DNA from: Granulicella rosea
GTDB lineage: Bacteria > Acidobacteriota > Terriglobia > Terriglobales > Acidobacteriaceae
Direction: 5' to 3'
DNA length: 64,000 nucleotides
Assembly: GCF_900188085.1 (NCBI RefSeq)
Contig: NZ_FZOU01000007.1
Location: forward strand, 1-64,000
Numbering within the stretch: the first letter of the stretch is position 1; each line of letters starts with the position of its first letter. Under the pieces are notes generated by a model that saw only the letters and a program-made list of their open reading frames with translations, was not told the origin of the DNA and did no database searches. The translations under genes and the position numbers were made by a program. Below, piece after piece: positions 16,469 to 24,183 of this stretch.

Positions 16469-16790
16469 CGAGGCTCTCGAGCGCGGACGGGAATTGATCC
16501 GGAACAATCCGGGCGCTGTTCGCGTGCGCTTCGATAAGGAATTGCGCCAGGTCATTGTTGAGTTAAATCGCGGATTCTCCATCACCTTTCCGCCAGAACG
16601 CGCCCAAGGACTGGAGAATGCCTCGGATGAAGATTTGTCTGAAATCGAGATCAACTCCTCGGGGCTTGGAATCTACTTTCCAAGGATCGACGCTGACCTT
16701 TGGGTTCCTGCTCTTGCCAAGGGCCGCTTCGGCAACGACCGCTGGGAGGCTGCCTGGGCGGCGGCGCACTCGCAGGACAAAGCCGCCTAG
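16446..16790 (+). CDS. DUF2442 domain protein
   Basis: A 114-residue soluble protein. The C-terminal half 'SDEDLSEIEINSSGLGIYFPRIDADLWVPALAKGRFG' is the DUF2442 signature (the family phrase is '...G..l.wp.lDeDl.v..ll'). The N-terminal half has a Lys/Arg-rich helix. The start overlaps the DUF4160 frame, which implies coupled translation. The last 4 bases overlap the end of convergent scpA. Confidence 0.8.
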   Translation: MVTQQEHDEALERGRELIRNNPGAVRVRFDKELRQVIVELNRGFSITFPPERAQGLENASDEDLSEIEINSSGLGIYFPRIDADLWVPALAKGRFGNDRWEAAWAAAHSQDKAA

Positions 16791-17707
16791 CTCCAGTCGT
16801 CCCGCACGCTCTGCTGATCCTCGAACACCTGGTCGAAGCCGTCCGTCTTCTTGATCAGGATGTCCCCAAGCTGGTTCGGCTGGTGCAGCAGTACTGCCTG
16901 CAAACGCACTAACTCCAGCAGCGCCAGGAACATGCAGATCACCGCGCGCTCCGTGTGCGTGTTGTGCAGCAGACGGCGCAGGCTGACAGCGCGGTCCTCC
17001 ATCAGCAGGCGCCGTTTCACATAGTCGATCATCTGCGCGACCGTCACCGACTCCTCGTCGACGTTCAACACCGGGCGCGAGCGCAGCCGGGCGAGGATAT
17101 CCTGGAAGATGCGGACGAGGTCGACCGTGTCGGCGGCGATCTCCTGCTCGGCGCCGGAGTCCTCCTTAAACTCCCGGATGCCGGGGTTCGACCACGTCGC
17201 CTCTTCGACCTGCTGCTTCTGCATCAGCATCTGCGCGGCGGATTTGAAGCGTTCGTGTTCGAGCAGGCGCTCGACCAGTTCGCGCCGCGGGTCCTCGGCC
17301 TCGCCGCCAGCGACATCCGACGGATCGCGCGGCAGCAGCACCTTGCTCTTGATGTGGATGAGCAGCGACGCCATGTAGATGAACTCGCCCGCCGCGTCCA
17401 CGTCGGTCGACTTCAGGTGATGCGTGTACTCCAGGAACTGGCCGGTGATGCGCCCGATCGGAATGTCGTAGATGTCGATGTTCTGCTTGCGGATGAGGTC
17501 GAGCAGCAGGTCCATCGGCCCGTCGTAGACCTGGCCGACGGTGATGGAAAAGGGTGAGAGCGAACCCTCCTCCCTGGGCGGCGCGGGCTTCTTCGGCTCG
17601 GGCGGCGGCGGAGGGGTGGGCTTCGGGGCGAGCGCGAAGGGCTCGGCGGCAACGGCCTCGGGCTGCTGTTCGGCGATGCTCTCGGGTTGGAGGATATCTT
17701 CGGCCAT
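16787..17707 (-). CDS. scpA: Segregation and condensation protein ScpA
   Basis: Kleisin subunit bridging SMC heads. The family core starts near residue 55: 'SITVGQVYDGPMDLLLDLIRKQNIDIYDIPIGRITGQFLEY'. 'EFIYMASLLIHIKSKVLLP' follows, and the C-terminal winged-helix part ends near residue 290. The first 50 residues are a Pro/Glu/Ala-rich head not found in shorter homologues. The start ATG lies 2 bases after the trpS stop, so the two genes are surely co-transcribed. scpB is about 7 kb away. Confidence 0.94.
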   Translation of the reverse strand: MAEDILQPESIAEQQPEAVAAEPFALAPKPTPPPPPEPKKPAPPREEGSLSPFSITVGQVYDGPMDLLLDLIRKQNIDIYDIPIGRITGQFLEYTHHLKSTDVDAAGEFIYMASLLIHIKSKVLLPRDPSDVAGGEAEDPRRELVERLLEHERFKSAAQMLMQKQQVEEATWSNPGIREFKEDSGAEQEIAADTVDLVRIFQDILARLRSRPVLNVDEESVTVAQMIDYVKRRLLMEDRAVSLRRLLHNTHTERAVICMFLALLELVRLQAVLLHQPNQLGDILIKKTDGFDQVFEDQQSVRDDWS

Positions 17708-17709
17708 GG

Positions 17710-18897
17710 CTAGTCGATCCCTACCGCGACACGGACTTCTTGCATGGTCTGGTTTGCACGCTTATTCGCAGCGGCATTGCCAGCTTCGAGAATCGCAGCC
17801 ACCTCTTGGGGATGTGCCTCAAAGTAGCGCCGGCGTTCCTGAATCGGCGCAAGCTCGGCAACCACAGCGTCGGCCAGCCAGCCTTTGCACTGAATGCAGC
17901 CGATACCGGCGGTTGTGCAGCCCTCGCGGACATTCACCCGAGTTTCTTCCGACGAGAAGACCTTGTGAAGGTCGAAGACGGGACAGACATCCGGATTGCC
18001 GGGATCGGTGCGGCGAACGCGCGCCGGATCGGTGACCATCGACTTCAACTTGGCACGAATCTCCGGTTCGGGGTCCGAGAGCAGGATCGTGTTGCCGTAG
18101 CTCTTGGACATCTTGCGACCGTCCGTGCCCGGCAGCTTCGGCGATGGAGTCAATAATACTTGCGGTTCAGGAAGAACAGGATTTACACCAGATGCTCGGC
18201 TAGAGGGATCAACAATGGATGTCTCACCCGCAAAAATTTCCCTAACGATCCGGTCATTCGAATACCCATGAGATGGGGGGGCGTTTTCCAACGAATCCAA
18301 CTGGCGACGTAGCGTATCTGCAGTTACAACCGAAGCGCCTCCGGGATCTCCTGCAAACAGGTGATTGAACCGGCGGGCAATCTCGCGAGTGATTTCGACG
18401 TGCGCAGCCTGATCCTGCCCTACCGGTACAAAGCTAGGCTGATATACCAAAATGTCTGCTGATTGAAGCAAAGGGTAACCTAAGAACCCGATGGTCGCAA
18501 GATCCTTTTCCTTCAGTTGTTCCTGCTGATCTTTATATGTAGGCACCCGCTCCAACCAACTGAGCGGCGTGATCATCGCGAGCATATCGTTCAACTCGAA
18601 ATGTGCAGGTACGCGGCTTTGCCGGAATATCGTACAAAGCTTTGGATCAAGCCCAGCCGCAAGGAAATCCAACATCACCTCGCGGATGTTGTCCTTGAGC
18701 TTGCTGGTGTCGGCATAGTCAGTCGTGAGCGCGTGGTAGTCCGCGATGAAGAAGTAGCACTCATACTCATGCTGCAGCTTCACCCAGTTGTAGAGCGCGC
18801 CCATGTAGTTGCCCAGGTGCAGGCGGCCGGTGGGGCGCATGCCGCTTAGGACACGCTTGCGTGGGGTGGTGGTCTCGGTCTGAACTTCGGTCGTCAT
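17710..18897 (-). CDS. trpS: Tryptophanyl-tRNA synthetase
   Basis: Class I synthetase charging tRNA-Trp. 'SGMRPTGRLHLGNYMGAL' holds the HIGH-like HLGN motif and 'GRKMSKSYGN' the KMSKS loop. ATG 18897 is used; the upstream extension begins only at TTG. The product has 395 residues against about 330. An insert of about 55 residues ('SVVTADTLRRQLDSLENAPP...') sits between the dimer-interface region and KMSKS. The DNA from about 18140 to 18600 is visibly less GC-rich than either end. scpA follows at once. Confidence 0.95.
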   Translation of the reverse strand: MTTEVQTETTTPRKRVLSGMRPTGRLHLGNYMGALYNWVKLQHEYECYFFIADYHALTTDYADTSKLKDNIREVMLDFLAAGLDPKLCTIFRQSRVPAHFELNDMLAMITPLSWLERVPTYKDQQEQLKEKDLATIGFLGYPLLQSADILVYQPSFVPVGQDQAAHVEITREIARRFNHLFAGDPGGASVVTADTLRRQLDSLENAPPSHGYSNDRIVREIFAGETSIVDPSSRASGVNPVLPEPQVLLTPSPKLPGTDGRKMSKSYGNTILLSDPEPEIRAKLKSMVTDPARVRRTDPGNPDVCPVFDLHKVFSSEETRVNVREGCTTAGIGCIQCKGWLADAVVAELAPIQERRRYFEAHPQEVAAILEAGNAAANKRANQTMQEVRVAVGID

Positions 18898-18928
18898 CGG
18901 GTCGTCAATCTGCTTCAAATCTCGCTGG

Positions 18929-19158
18929 TTAAGGGCACGGCTTCAGCCGCGCCGTCAGGCTTTCGTTGCTTCCGGCTTCAGCCGCTGAGGTACGGTTGTG
19001 GCTGCGGCGCACCCAGGGACTCAATCCGCAATGGTAAATGATCCTGCTCGCCTACAGAGGCCTATGAGGAATCTGCCGCCGAGCCGAAACCGTACCTCAG
19101 CGGCTGAAGCCGCACTGCAAATACAGCGGTTACGGCACGGCTGAAGCCGTGCCCTTAA
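18929..19158. repeat. Palindromic repeat family A, copy 2 (longest)
   Basis: The outer arms are TTAAGGGCACGGCTTCAGCC (18929 on) and its inverse GGCTGAAGCCGTGCCCTTAA (ending 19158). The inner arms are CGGCTTCAGCCGCTGAGGTA and TACCTCAGCGGCTGAAGCCG. About 100 unrelated bases form the centre. It fills the trpS / site-2-protease-like gap. Confidence 0.85.
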
Positions 19159-19181
19159 CAAGCGGAGCACTTAAACGACCT

Positions 19182-19877
19182 CTACAGCGCGAAGAGCAGG
19201 CCGTTGAAGAAGTTCAGAATCGGGCTGGCGATCGTCAGGATCATCTGAAAGCCGAGGAAAAAGAAGACGAACATCAGGTAGAACCCCAGCCTGTCGTACT
19301 GCTGACGGGCGTTGTAGGGCAAAAAGTGCCGCAGCACCTTGCCGCCGTCGAGCCACGGCAGCGGCAGCAGGTTGTAGGCAAACAGCAGCAGGTTCACCAG
19401 GATGCCGAAGTAAAGAAACAACACAATGGGGAAGATCTGCGGCAGCCCCTCGGTCGCGACACTCGTATTGCGGAAAGAAAGCGCCGCCGCCGTGGGCAGA
19501 GCCTCCGCGACGCTGGGCACGGCATGCTTCAGGATCAGCAGGACCAGCATGCAGCCAAAGGCCGCCACCAGATGGATGACGGGCCCGGAAAGATAGACCA
19601 TCATCTCGTCCCGATAGGTCTTGAAGTTGCGCGAGGTCATCGGGACGTCCTTCGTCCAGCCGATGATGAGCGGGCTACGGATCAGGTAGAAGAGAGGAAA
19701 GACGATCGTGCCCAGCAGGTCGTAGTGACGCAGCGGGTTCATCGTCTGACGGCCGACCATGTTGGCGGTGGGATCGCCCATGCGGAACGCAACCAGCGAC
19801 TGCACCGCATCATGCAGGGAAAGCGACAACAGCAGAACGACGTATTCAAAGATCGCCAGCGCGATACTCAGGTCCAT
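19182..19877 (-). CDS. Site-2 protease-like (M50) membrane protein with altered HExxH motif
   Basis: A 231-residue protein with about six membrane helices, built like short bacterial M50 metalloproteases. Where active members have HExxH, this one reads 'SLHDAVQSLVAFRMGD': H22 is kept, but Glu is D23 and the second His is Q26. The third-ligand region 'NLLPLPWLDGGKVL' with D177 is intact. So two of the catalytic or zinc residues are changed while the scaffold is kept. It may be a pseudoprotease. The gene precedes trpS and scpA on the minus strand, separated by a repeat element. Confidence 0.8.
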   Translation of the reverse strand: MDLSIALAIFEYVVLLLSLSLHDAVQSLVAFRMGDPTANMVGRQTMNPLRHYDLLGTIVFPLFYLIRSPLIIGWTKDVPMTSRNFKTYRDEMMVYLSGPVIHLVAAFGCMLVLLILKHAVPSVAEALPTAAALSFRNTSVATEGLPQIFPIVLFLYFGILVNLLLFAYNLLPLPWLDGGKVLRHFLPYNARQQYDRLGFYLMFVFFFLGFQMILTIASPILNFFNGLLFAL

Positions 19878-19923
19878 GACACCAGCTTACCGAACTCTGG
19901 CGCCTTCTCAGGGTTATTCATCC

Positions 19924-20112
19924 CTATTCCTCGCCCGACCGCTCCGCCTTCTCCAAAATCGTGGCGAGCGTCTCCTTATGCTTCGGGTTGGCGAGCCGCT
20001 TGGCTTTGGGGTCTGGCAGCACGCGCTCCGGCGGCGGCTGCCCGACGCGGTCGCGTGCGTTCTGCTTGACTGCCTTCACGATCGAAAAGACCCGCTTCTT
20101 TGCCTTCTTCAT
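19924..20112 (-). CDS. Small basic protein, unknown
   Basis: A 62-residue Lys/Arg-rich product (MKKAKKRVFSIVKAVKQNAR) with a Pro-rich middle (QPPPERVLPDPKAKRL) and an acidic end. AGGAAA precedes ATG 20112 at a usable spacing. It has no membrane helix. It lies 46 bases upstream of the site-2 protease-like gene in the same orientation and could share its transcript. Its charge suggests nucleic-acid or ribosome association, which is untested. Confidence 0.6.
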   Translation of the reverse strand: MKKAKKRVFSIVKAVKQNARDRVGQPPPERVLPDPKAKRLANPKHKETLATILEKAERSGEE

Positions 20113-20267
20113 TTTCCTTGCCCGATCCTATCTTTCGGTCGCTCAGATAGCTGCGCGCCTCGCTCGATTATGCAATACTCACAGTCGCACGGACAGTGCG
20201 CACGAGACGGTCCGGCAAGGCTGGCATTGTTTTGGCTGCGAACCTCCGGGCCCATGAGGTGAATCAG

Positions 20268-20540
20268 ATGGAAGAACGCGACTTTTACGACGAACGCGCC
20301 GAGAGCCGAACCCACACCATGACCTGCCCGCACTGCCGGCAGGAGGGCCAGTACGAGATCGGCTGGCTGGTGCGACGCAAGAAAAATCAGGTCGGCCGCA
20401 ACGCCGACGAACGCGACCGCGCCAAGTTCGCCAAGTTTCAGAGCTACATGGTCCGCCGCGACGACATGCTGGGCTGCAAAAACATCCGCTGCCGCAAGCG
20501 TTTTGAGATTGCCGGCATCCAGTCCGTCGCCTTCATCTAG
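20268..20540 (+). CDS. Small zinc-ribbon-like protein
   Basis: A 90-residue soluble protein. ATG 20268 is chosen because GAGGTG lies 7 bases before it. 'TCPHCRQEGQYEIGW' near residue 25 and 'GCKNIRCRKRF' near residue 75 give two Cys pairs (CxxC and CxxxxC) suited to a zinc ribbon. The linker is strongly basic (RRKKNQVGRNADERDRAKF). It may bind nucleic acid. No named family is recognised. Confidence 0.7.
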   Translation: MEERDFYDERAESRTHTMTCPHCRQEGQYEIGWLVRRKKNQVGRNADERDRAKFAKFQSYMVRRDDMLGCKNIRCRKRFEIAGIQSVAFI

Positions 20541-20644
20541 CGCTTCGGCGTGAGTCCGCGCGGAAGAAAGCCCTCCGGTTATCGGCGCGAATCTACCGGA
20601 TCGCGGAGGTCTGTGATTTAATGCAGATACGGAGATTTGTGACG

Positions 20645-20929
20645 ATGGCCAACCTGTTGATCCCTGCGGAAGAACGCAACCTGAACCCGGATGATGTAGC
20701 TCACCTCGACCGCCGCCGGCGTCGCGGTCAGCTCTTCCTGGTCATCTCGTTCCAGTGCATCATCGTCTCCACGCTGCTGACCCTGTGGTCGGGGCAGGAT
20801 CTGACCTACTCGCCGGGTGGAGCGCACCCGATCGCCTACTGGAACGCCACCACCATCACGCTCGCGATCATCTTCGGCCTCAACGGTCTGCGCCTGCGCA
20901 GGGGCTCGAACGAGTTCTTCAGCTACTAA
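20645..20929 (+). CDS. Small two-helix membrane protein, unknown
   Basis: A 94-residue protein. ATG 20645 is preferred over ATG 20621 because GGAG lies about 10 bases before it. It has an acidic head, a basic patch (HLDRRRRRGQ), a membrane helix at about 30-50, a short exposed loop (SGQDLTYSPGGAHP) and a second helix at about 66-84. A strong terminator follows 17 bases after the stop. The function is unknown. Confidence 0.65.
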   Translation: MANLLIPAEERNLNPDDVAHLDRRRRRGQLFLVISFQCIIVSTLLTLWSGQDLTYSPGGAHPIAYWNATTITLAIIFGLNGLRLRRGSNEFFSY

Positions 20930-20945
20930 ATTCTGGTTCGTATGC

Positions 20946-20976
20946 AAAAGGCCGGGGCTCGCGCTCCGGCCTTTTT
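20946..20976 (+). terminator. Rho-independent terminator
   Basis: AAAAGGCCGG pairs with CCGGCCTTTT around a loop and runs into TTTTT. It terminates the two-helix membrane protein gene. Confidence 0.88.
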
Positions 20977-21002
20977 GTGTCTGCGGTCAGACTGCGGACG
21001 CA

Positions 21003-21029
21003 GAAAAGCCGTCCCCGAAAGGACGGCTT
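21003..21029 (-). terminator. Rho-independent terminator
   Basis: On the minus strand, AAGCCGTCC pairs perfectly with GGACGGCTT (loop TTTCGG) and is followed by TTCTG. It lies 16 bases past the acyl-carrier-like gene. Confidence 0.82.
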
Positions 21030-21045
21030 CTGAAAGATCGAAAAA

Positions 21046-21495
21046 CTAGGCTGCGGCGATCTCCGCCTTGCGGGGCGAGGCCTGCAGGTAGCGGACCAGA
21101 TCTTCCACCGTGATCAGCGGCGTGTGCATCATGCCGGGCTGACTTTCGCGCTCGGTAAGCGCCAGCAGGTCCGCGACCGACTCGGCGATATCACCGGAGC
21201 CCAGGCCAAGATCCTCGTCGAGCGAGTCGCTGGCTTCGATCGGGAAGCTGACGTTCTGCTTCTCCTGCAGATACTGGTACGTGATGCGCGCAATATTCGC
21301 ATCGAAGCCATAAGCGGAAAGATAGTTCACGAAGGTGTACTCATTGCTGCCAGCCCGTTTTTCGTTCATCGAGGCGCTGCGATTGCGCGCCGAGAGAAAA
21401 AGAACGACCATAATAAAAGCAATGAGGCAGCCTATGATGATGAGCGGGCCTGCCTGCTCGCTCAACCATATCGAAATTGTGCTGGGAATCTGCAT
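21046..21495 (-). CDS. Membrane-anchored acyl-carrier-like protein
   Basis: A 149-residue protein with one membrane helix at residues about 16-35 and a cytoplasmic domain of about 85 residues. Its core 'SDSLDEDLGLGSGDIAESVADLLAL' followed by 'ITVEDLVRYLQ' matches the helix II-IV layout of acyl carrier proteins: S100 sits where the phosphopantetheine Ser of 'GxDSL' lies, though the motif is GSGD. ATG 21495 is preferred because it starts just before the helix; the frame is open further upstream. It is divergent from moaA and has its own terminator. The similarity is by pattern only. Confidence 0.6.
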   Translation of the reverse strand: MQIPSTISIWLSEQAGPLIIIGCLIAFIMVVLFLSARNRSASMNEKRAGSNEYTFVNYLSAYGFDANIARITYQYLQEKQNVSFPIEASDSLDEDLGLGSGDIAESVADLLALTERESQPGMMHTPLITVEDLVRYLQASPRKAEIAAA

Positions 21496-21628
21496 GATGT
21501 GTGGCCCCGGTGAATCTCTAACAGGATTTTGAACCGGCCGAAGCTCGTCTGCTTCAACCGTAACACAAAAGACGCACTCCGGGAACGTGATTTTGTTGTA
21601 GAACGAGATACGCTCCACGGCATCTAAT

Positions 21629-22768
21629 GTGCAGAAGAGAGTCTTCTTTGAAAAGACTCCAGATCGAATCGACTTGACCTTCCCCCTCCTACTTCCGGGC
21701 ACGCCCGCCGCCGTACCCGATACCGGCGAGGACCGGCTGCGCGACAGCTTCGGCCGCGCCATTACAGATCTGCGCGTCTCGGTCACCGATCGCTGCAACT
21801 ATAGATGCGTCTATTGCCGAACAGGGAATGAGGGCGCTCTTTACACCGAGCTGGCCAGCCGGGACTACCTGCGGATGATCCGCCTGTTCGTCTCCCTCGG
21901 CGTTGAAAAGATTCGACTTACAGGTGGAGAGCCGCTGCTCCGCGCCGGCCTGGTCGAGATGGTAGAGGAGATCGCCGGCATGCGGACGGCCTTTGCGCCC
22001 GACGGCAGCCGGACCCCCAACGGCGCGCCGCTCGACATCGCCCTGACCACCAATGGGCACCTGCTGGAGGGGCTGGCCGCGCCGCTGAAGGCTGCCGGAC
22101 TGAACCGCATCACCGTCAGCATGGACGCGGTCGACTCCGAGACCTTCACCGCCATCACCCGCGTACCGCGCAGCTTCGACCGCGTTCTGGCCGGCATTCG
22201 CGCCGCGACGGCGGCGGGGCTGGGTCCGGTGAAGGTGAACTGCGTGCTGCTGCGTGGCTTCAACGATCACCAGATCGAGCAGTTTGCGGAGTTCAGCCGA
22301 CGCGAGGGCGTCATCATGCGCTTTATCGAGTGGATGCCGCTCGAAGAGGCCTCGGACGCCCCCGGCGCGCGCAACTGGAACAAGGAGACGGTGGTCACGC
22401 TGGACGAGATCGTCGCCCGGCTGAATGCCTGGCGACCGCTGGTTCCGCTGCCCGCCAACGCCGCCAGCGAGACGGCGCGGCGCTACACCTTCGACGACGG
22501 CGTGGGCGAGATCGGCATCATCGCCCCCGTCTCCAGGCCGTTCTGCGGACACTGCAGCCGCATCCGCCTCACCTCCGACGGTAAGATCCGCACCTGCCTC
22601 TTCTCACAGACCGACCACGACCTCGAAGGCCGCATGGCGCGCGGCGCGTCGGACGCGGAGCTCGTGGCCTACATCCGGCAGGTGGTGATGCGCAAGGAGG
22701 CGCGCCACCACATCGGCGAGGCGGGCTTCGAGAAGCCCTCGCGCAGCATGGTGCATATTGGCGGCTAA
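21629..22768 (+). CDS. moaA: GTP 3',8-cyclase (molybdenum cofactor biosynthesis)
   Basis: Radical-SAM enzyme that starts molybdopterin synthesis from GTP together with MoaC. The first cluster site is 'VTDRCNYRCVYC' (CxxxCxxC). The second cluster site is 'CGHCSRIRLTSDGKIRTC' near residue 300. The protein ends in the family's C-terminal GG ('VHIGG'). The 379 residues include about 35 extra at the N-terminus. GTG 21629 is the assumed start; later starts are possible. No other moa or moe gene is in the window. Confidence 0.94.
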   Translation: MQKRVFFEKTPDRIDLTFPLLLPGTPAAVPDTGEDRLRDSFGRAITDLRVSVTDRCNYRCVYCRTGNEGALYTELASRDYLRMIRLFVSLGVEKIRLTGGEPLLRAGLVEMVEEIAGMRTAFAPDGSRTPNGAPLDIALTTNGHLLEGLAAPLKAAGLNRITVSMDAVDSETFTAITRVPRSFDRVLAGIRAATAAGLGPVKVNCVLLRGFNDHQIEQFAEFSRREGVIMRFIEWMPLEEASDAPGARNWNKETVVTLDEIVARLNAWRPLVPLPANAASETARRYTFDDGVGEIGIIAPVSRPFCGHCSRIRLTSDGKIRTCLFSQTDHDLEGRMARGASDAELVAYIRQVVMRKEARHHIGEAGFEKPSRSMVHIGG

Positions 22769-22831
22769 CGTACTGTATGTTAAGGGACATATCCTCAGGA
22801 CTACATCCGTTCTAGGCATGGAGTGGTATCG

Positions 22832-23965
22832 GTGAAGGAACATCGCAAGTTCGAGGTGATCGAAAGCCGCCAGATGGACCATCTGCGCGTCTTTCACGAC
22901 GTGGCGCGCACGCTGACCACCTCGCTCGACCTGCAGGAGATCCTGAGCGCGATCATGGACAAGATGGCCAGCTTCTTCGGACCGGAGCGCTGGTCGCTGC
23001 TGATGGTCGACGAAAAACTGGGCGACCTATACTTCGCGATCGCAGTCGGCGAGACGGCCGCCAGCCTGAAGAATCTGCCGAGGGTGGAGATGGGCAAGGG
23101 CGTGGCCGGATGGGTGGCCGCGACCGGCAACCCGCTGATCGTGCCGGACGTGAGCCTCGACCCACAGTGGGCGGCCTTCGCGCGGCAGAACCCGGACCTG
23201 AAGATTCAATCGATCGCCTGCGTGCCGATCCGCCAGGGTTCGAAGACGCTGGGCGTCATCCAACTGCACAACAGCAAGCTGGACCTGCTGAGCGAGTACT
23301 CCATCTCGTTCCTGCGCATCCTGTGCGACTACGCGGCGATCGCCATTCAGAACTCGCGCTCGATGACCCTGATTCAGGAATTGACGATCACGGACGACTG
23401 CACCAGCCTCTACAACGCGCGGCACCTGTACACGCAGTTGGAGCAGTTGGTGAATGTGCCTTCGGCTTCGCGGGTGAAGGGGCAGCGCGGCGTCTTCAGC
23501 CTTGTTTTCATGGACATGGACCGCTTCAAGACGGTGAACGACACCCACGGCCACCTGATCGGCAGCCGGCTGCTGGCCGAGGTAGGCGACCTGCTGCGGC
23601 GCAAGATCGGCCCAGGCTGCTCGGCCTTCCGCTATGGCGGCGACGAGTTCGTGCTACTGCTGCCGGGTTTCGACAAGATCGCCGCGACCGACCTGACGAT
23701 CGACATCTGCCTGACGCTGCGCAAGCTCAGCTTCCTGAACGGCGCGAACCTGCAACTGAAGGTCGCCGGCAGCTTCGGCGTCGCCACCTTCCCCGAGGAT
23801 GGCGACACGGTGCACTCCATCATGAAAGCCGCCGACACGATGATGTACGAGGTGAAGAACTCGACCCGGAACAACGTGGCCGTGCATGGCATCGGCGTGC
23901 TGAAGACGCTGCCGCCGCCTCCCAGGCGAGGCGACGACTCCGGAATCCACATGATCGCCGGCTGA
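22832..23965 (+). CDS. GAF-GGDEF diguanylate cyclase
   Basis: Cytosolic signalling enzyme making cyclic di-GMP. GTG 22832 is preferred because GGAG lies 8 bases before it; GTG 22823 is an alternative. Residues about 15-180 form a GAF sensor domain ('IPIRQGSKTLGVIQLHN'-like core). Residues about 195-350 form the GGDEF domain: 'FMDMDRFKTVNDTHGHLIG' and an intact catalytic 'YGGDEF'. The RxxD inhibitory site normally five residues before GGDEF is absent, so product inhibition is not expected. There is no membrane helix. No partner phosphodiesterase is nearby. Confidence 0.92.
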   Translation: MKEHRKFEVIESRQMDHLRVFHDVARTLTTSLDLQEILSAIMDKMASFFGPERWSLLMVDEKLGDLYFAIAVGETAASLKNLPRVEMGKGVAGWVAATGNPLIVPDVSLDPQWAAFARQNPDLKIQSIACVPIRQGSKTLGVIQLHNSKLDLLSEYSISFLRILCDYAAIAIQNSRSMTLIQELTITDDCTSLYNARHLYTQLEQLVNVPSASRVKGQRGVFSLVFMDMDRFKTVNDTHGHLIGSRLLAEVGDLLRRKIGPGCSAFRYGGDEFVLLLPGFDKIAATDLTIDICLTLRKLSFLNGANLQLKVAGSFGVATFPEDGDTVHSIMKAADTMMYEVKNSTRNNVAVHGIGVLKTLPPPPRRGDDSGIHMIAG

Positions 23966-24000
23966 ATCGCCCTTTATGAATCGCCCTCTCAATGAAGCTG

Positions 24001-24097
24001 TGTCATCCTGAGCGAAGCGAAGGACCTGCGTCTGGGATCGCCATGAATGCTTGGGTTGAAGGACAGAAGCAGATCCTTCGCTTCGCTCAGGATGACA
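24001..24097. repeat. Palindromic repeat family B, copy 2
   Basis: Perfect 24-base inverted arms, beginning TGTCATCCTGAGCGAAGCGA at 24001 and ending TCGCTTCGCTCAGGATGACA at 24097. The loop is about 49 bases. It lies between the convergent cyclase gene and the minus-strand exported protein gene, where it could act as a bidirectional terminator. Confidence 0.88.
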
Positions 24098-24183
24098 GGC
24101 ATATGCGAATGACAGGCATCTGCGGACAACAGGCGTTTGCGAATGGACGGCATTTCGGGCAGGGCGAGAACGCAAAAGACCGA

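Noticed and set aside
21496-21628. Molybdenum-cofactor riboswitch before moaA
   Set aside because: The 133-base region lacks a clear multi-stem Moco-motif architecture by eye; only scattered pairings are seen. A covariance search would be needed to claim it.
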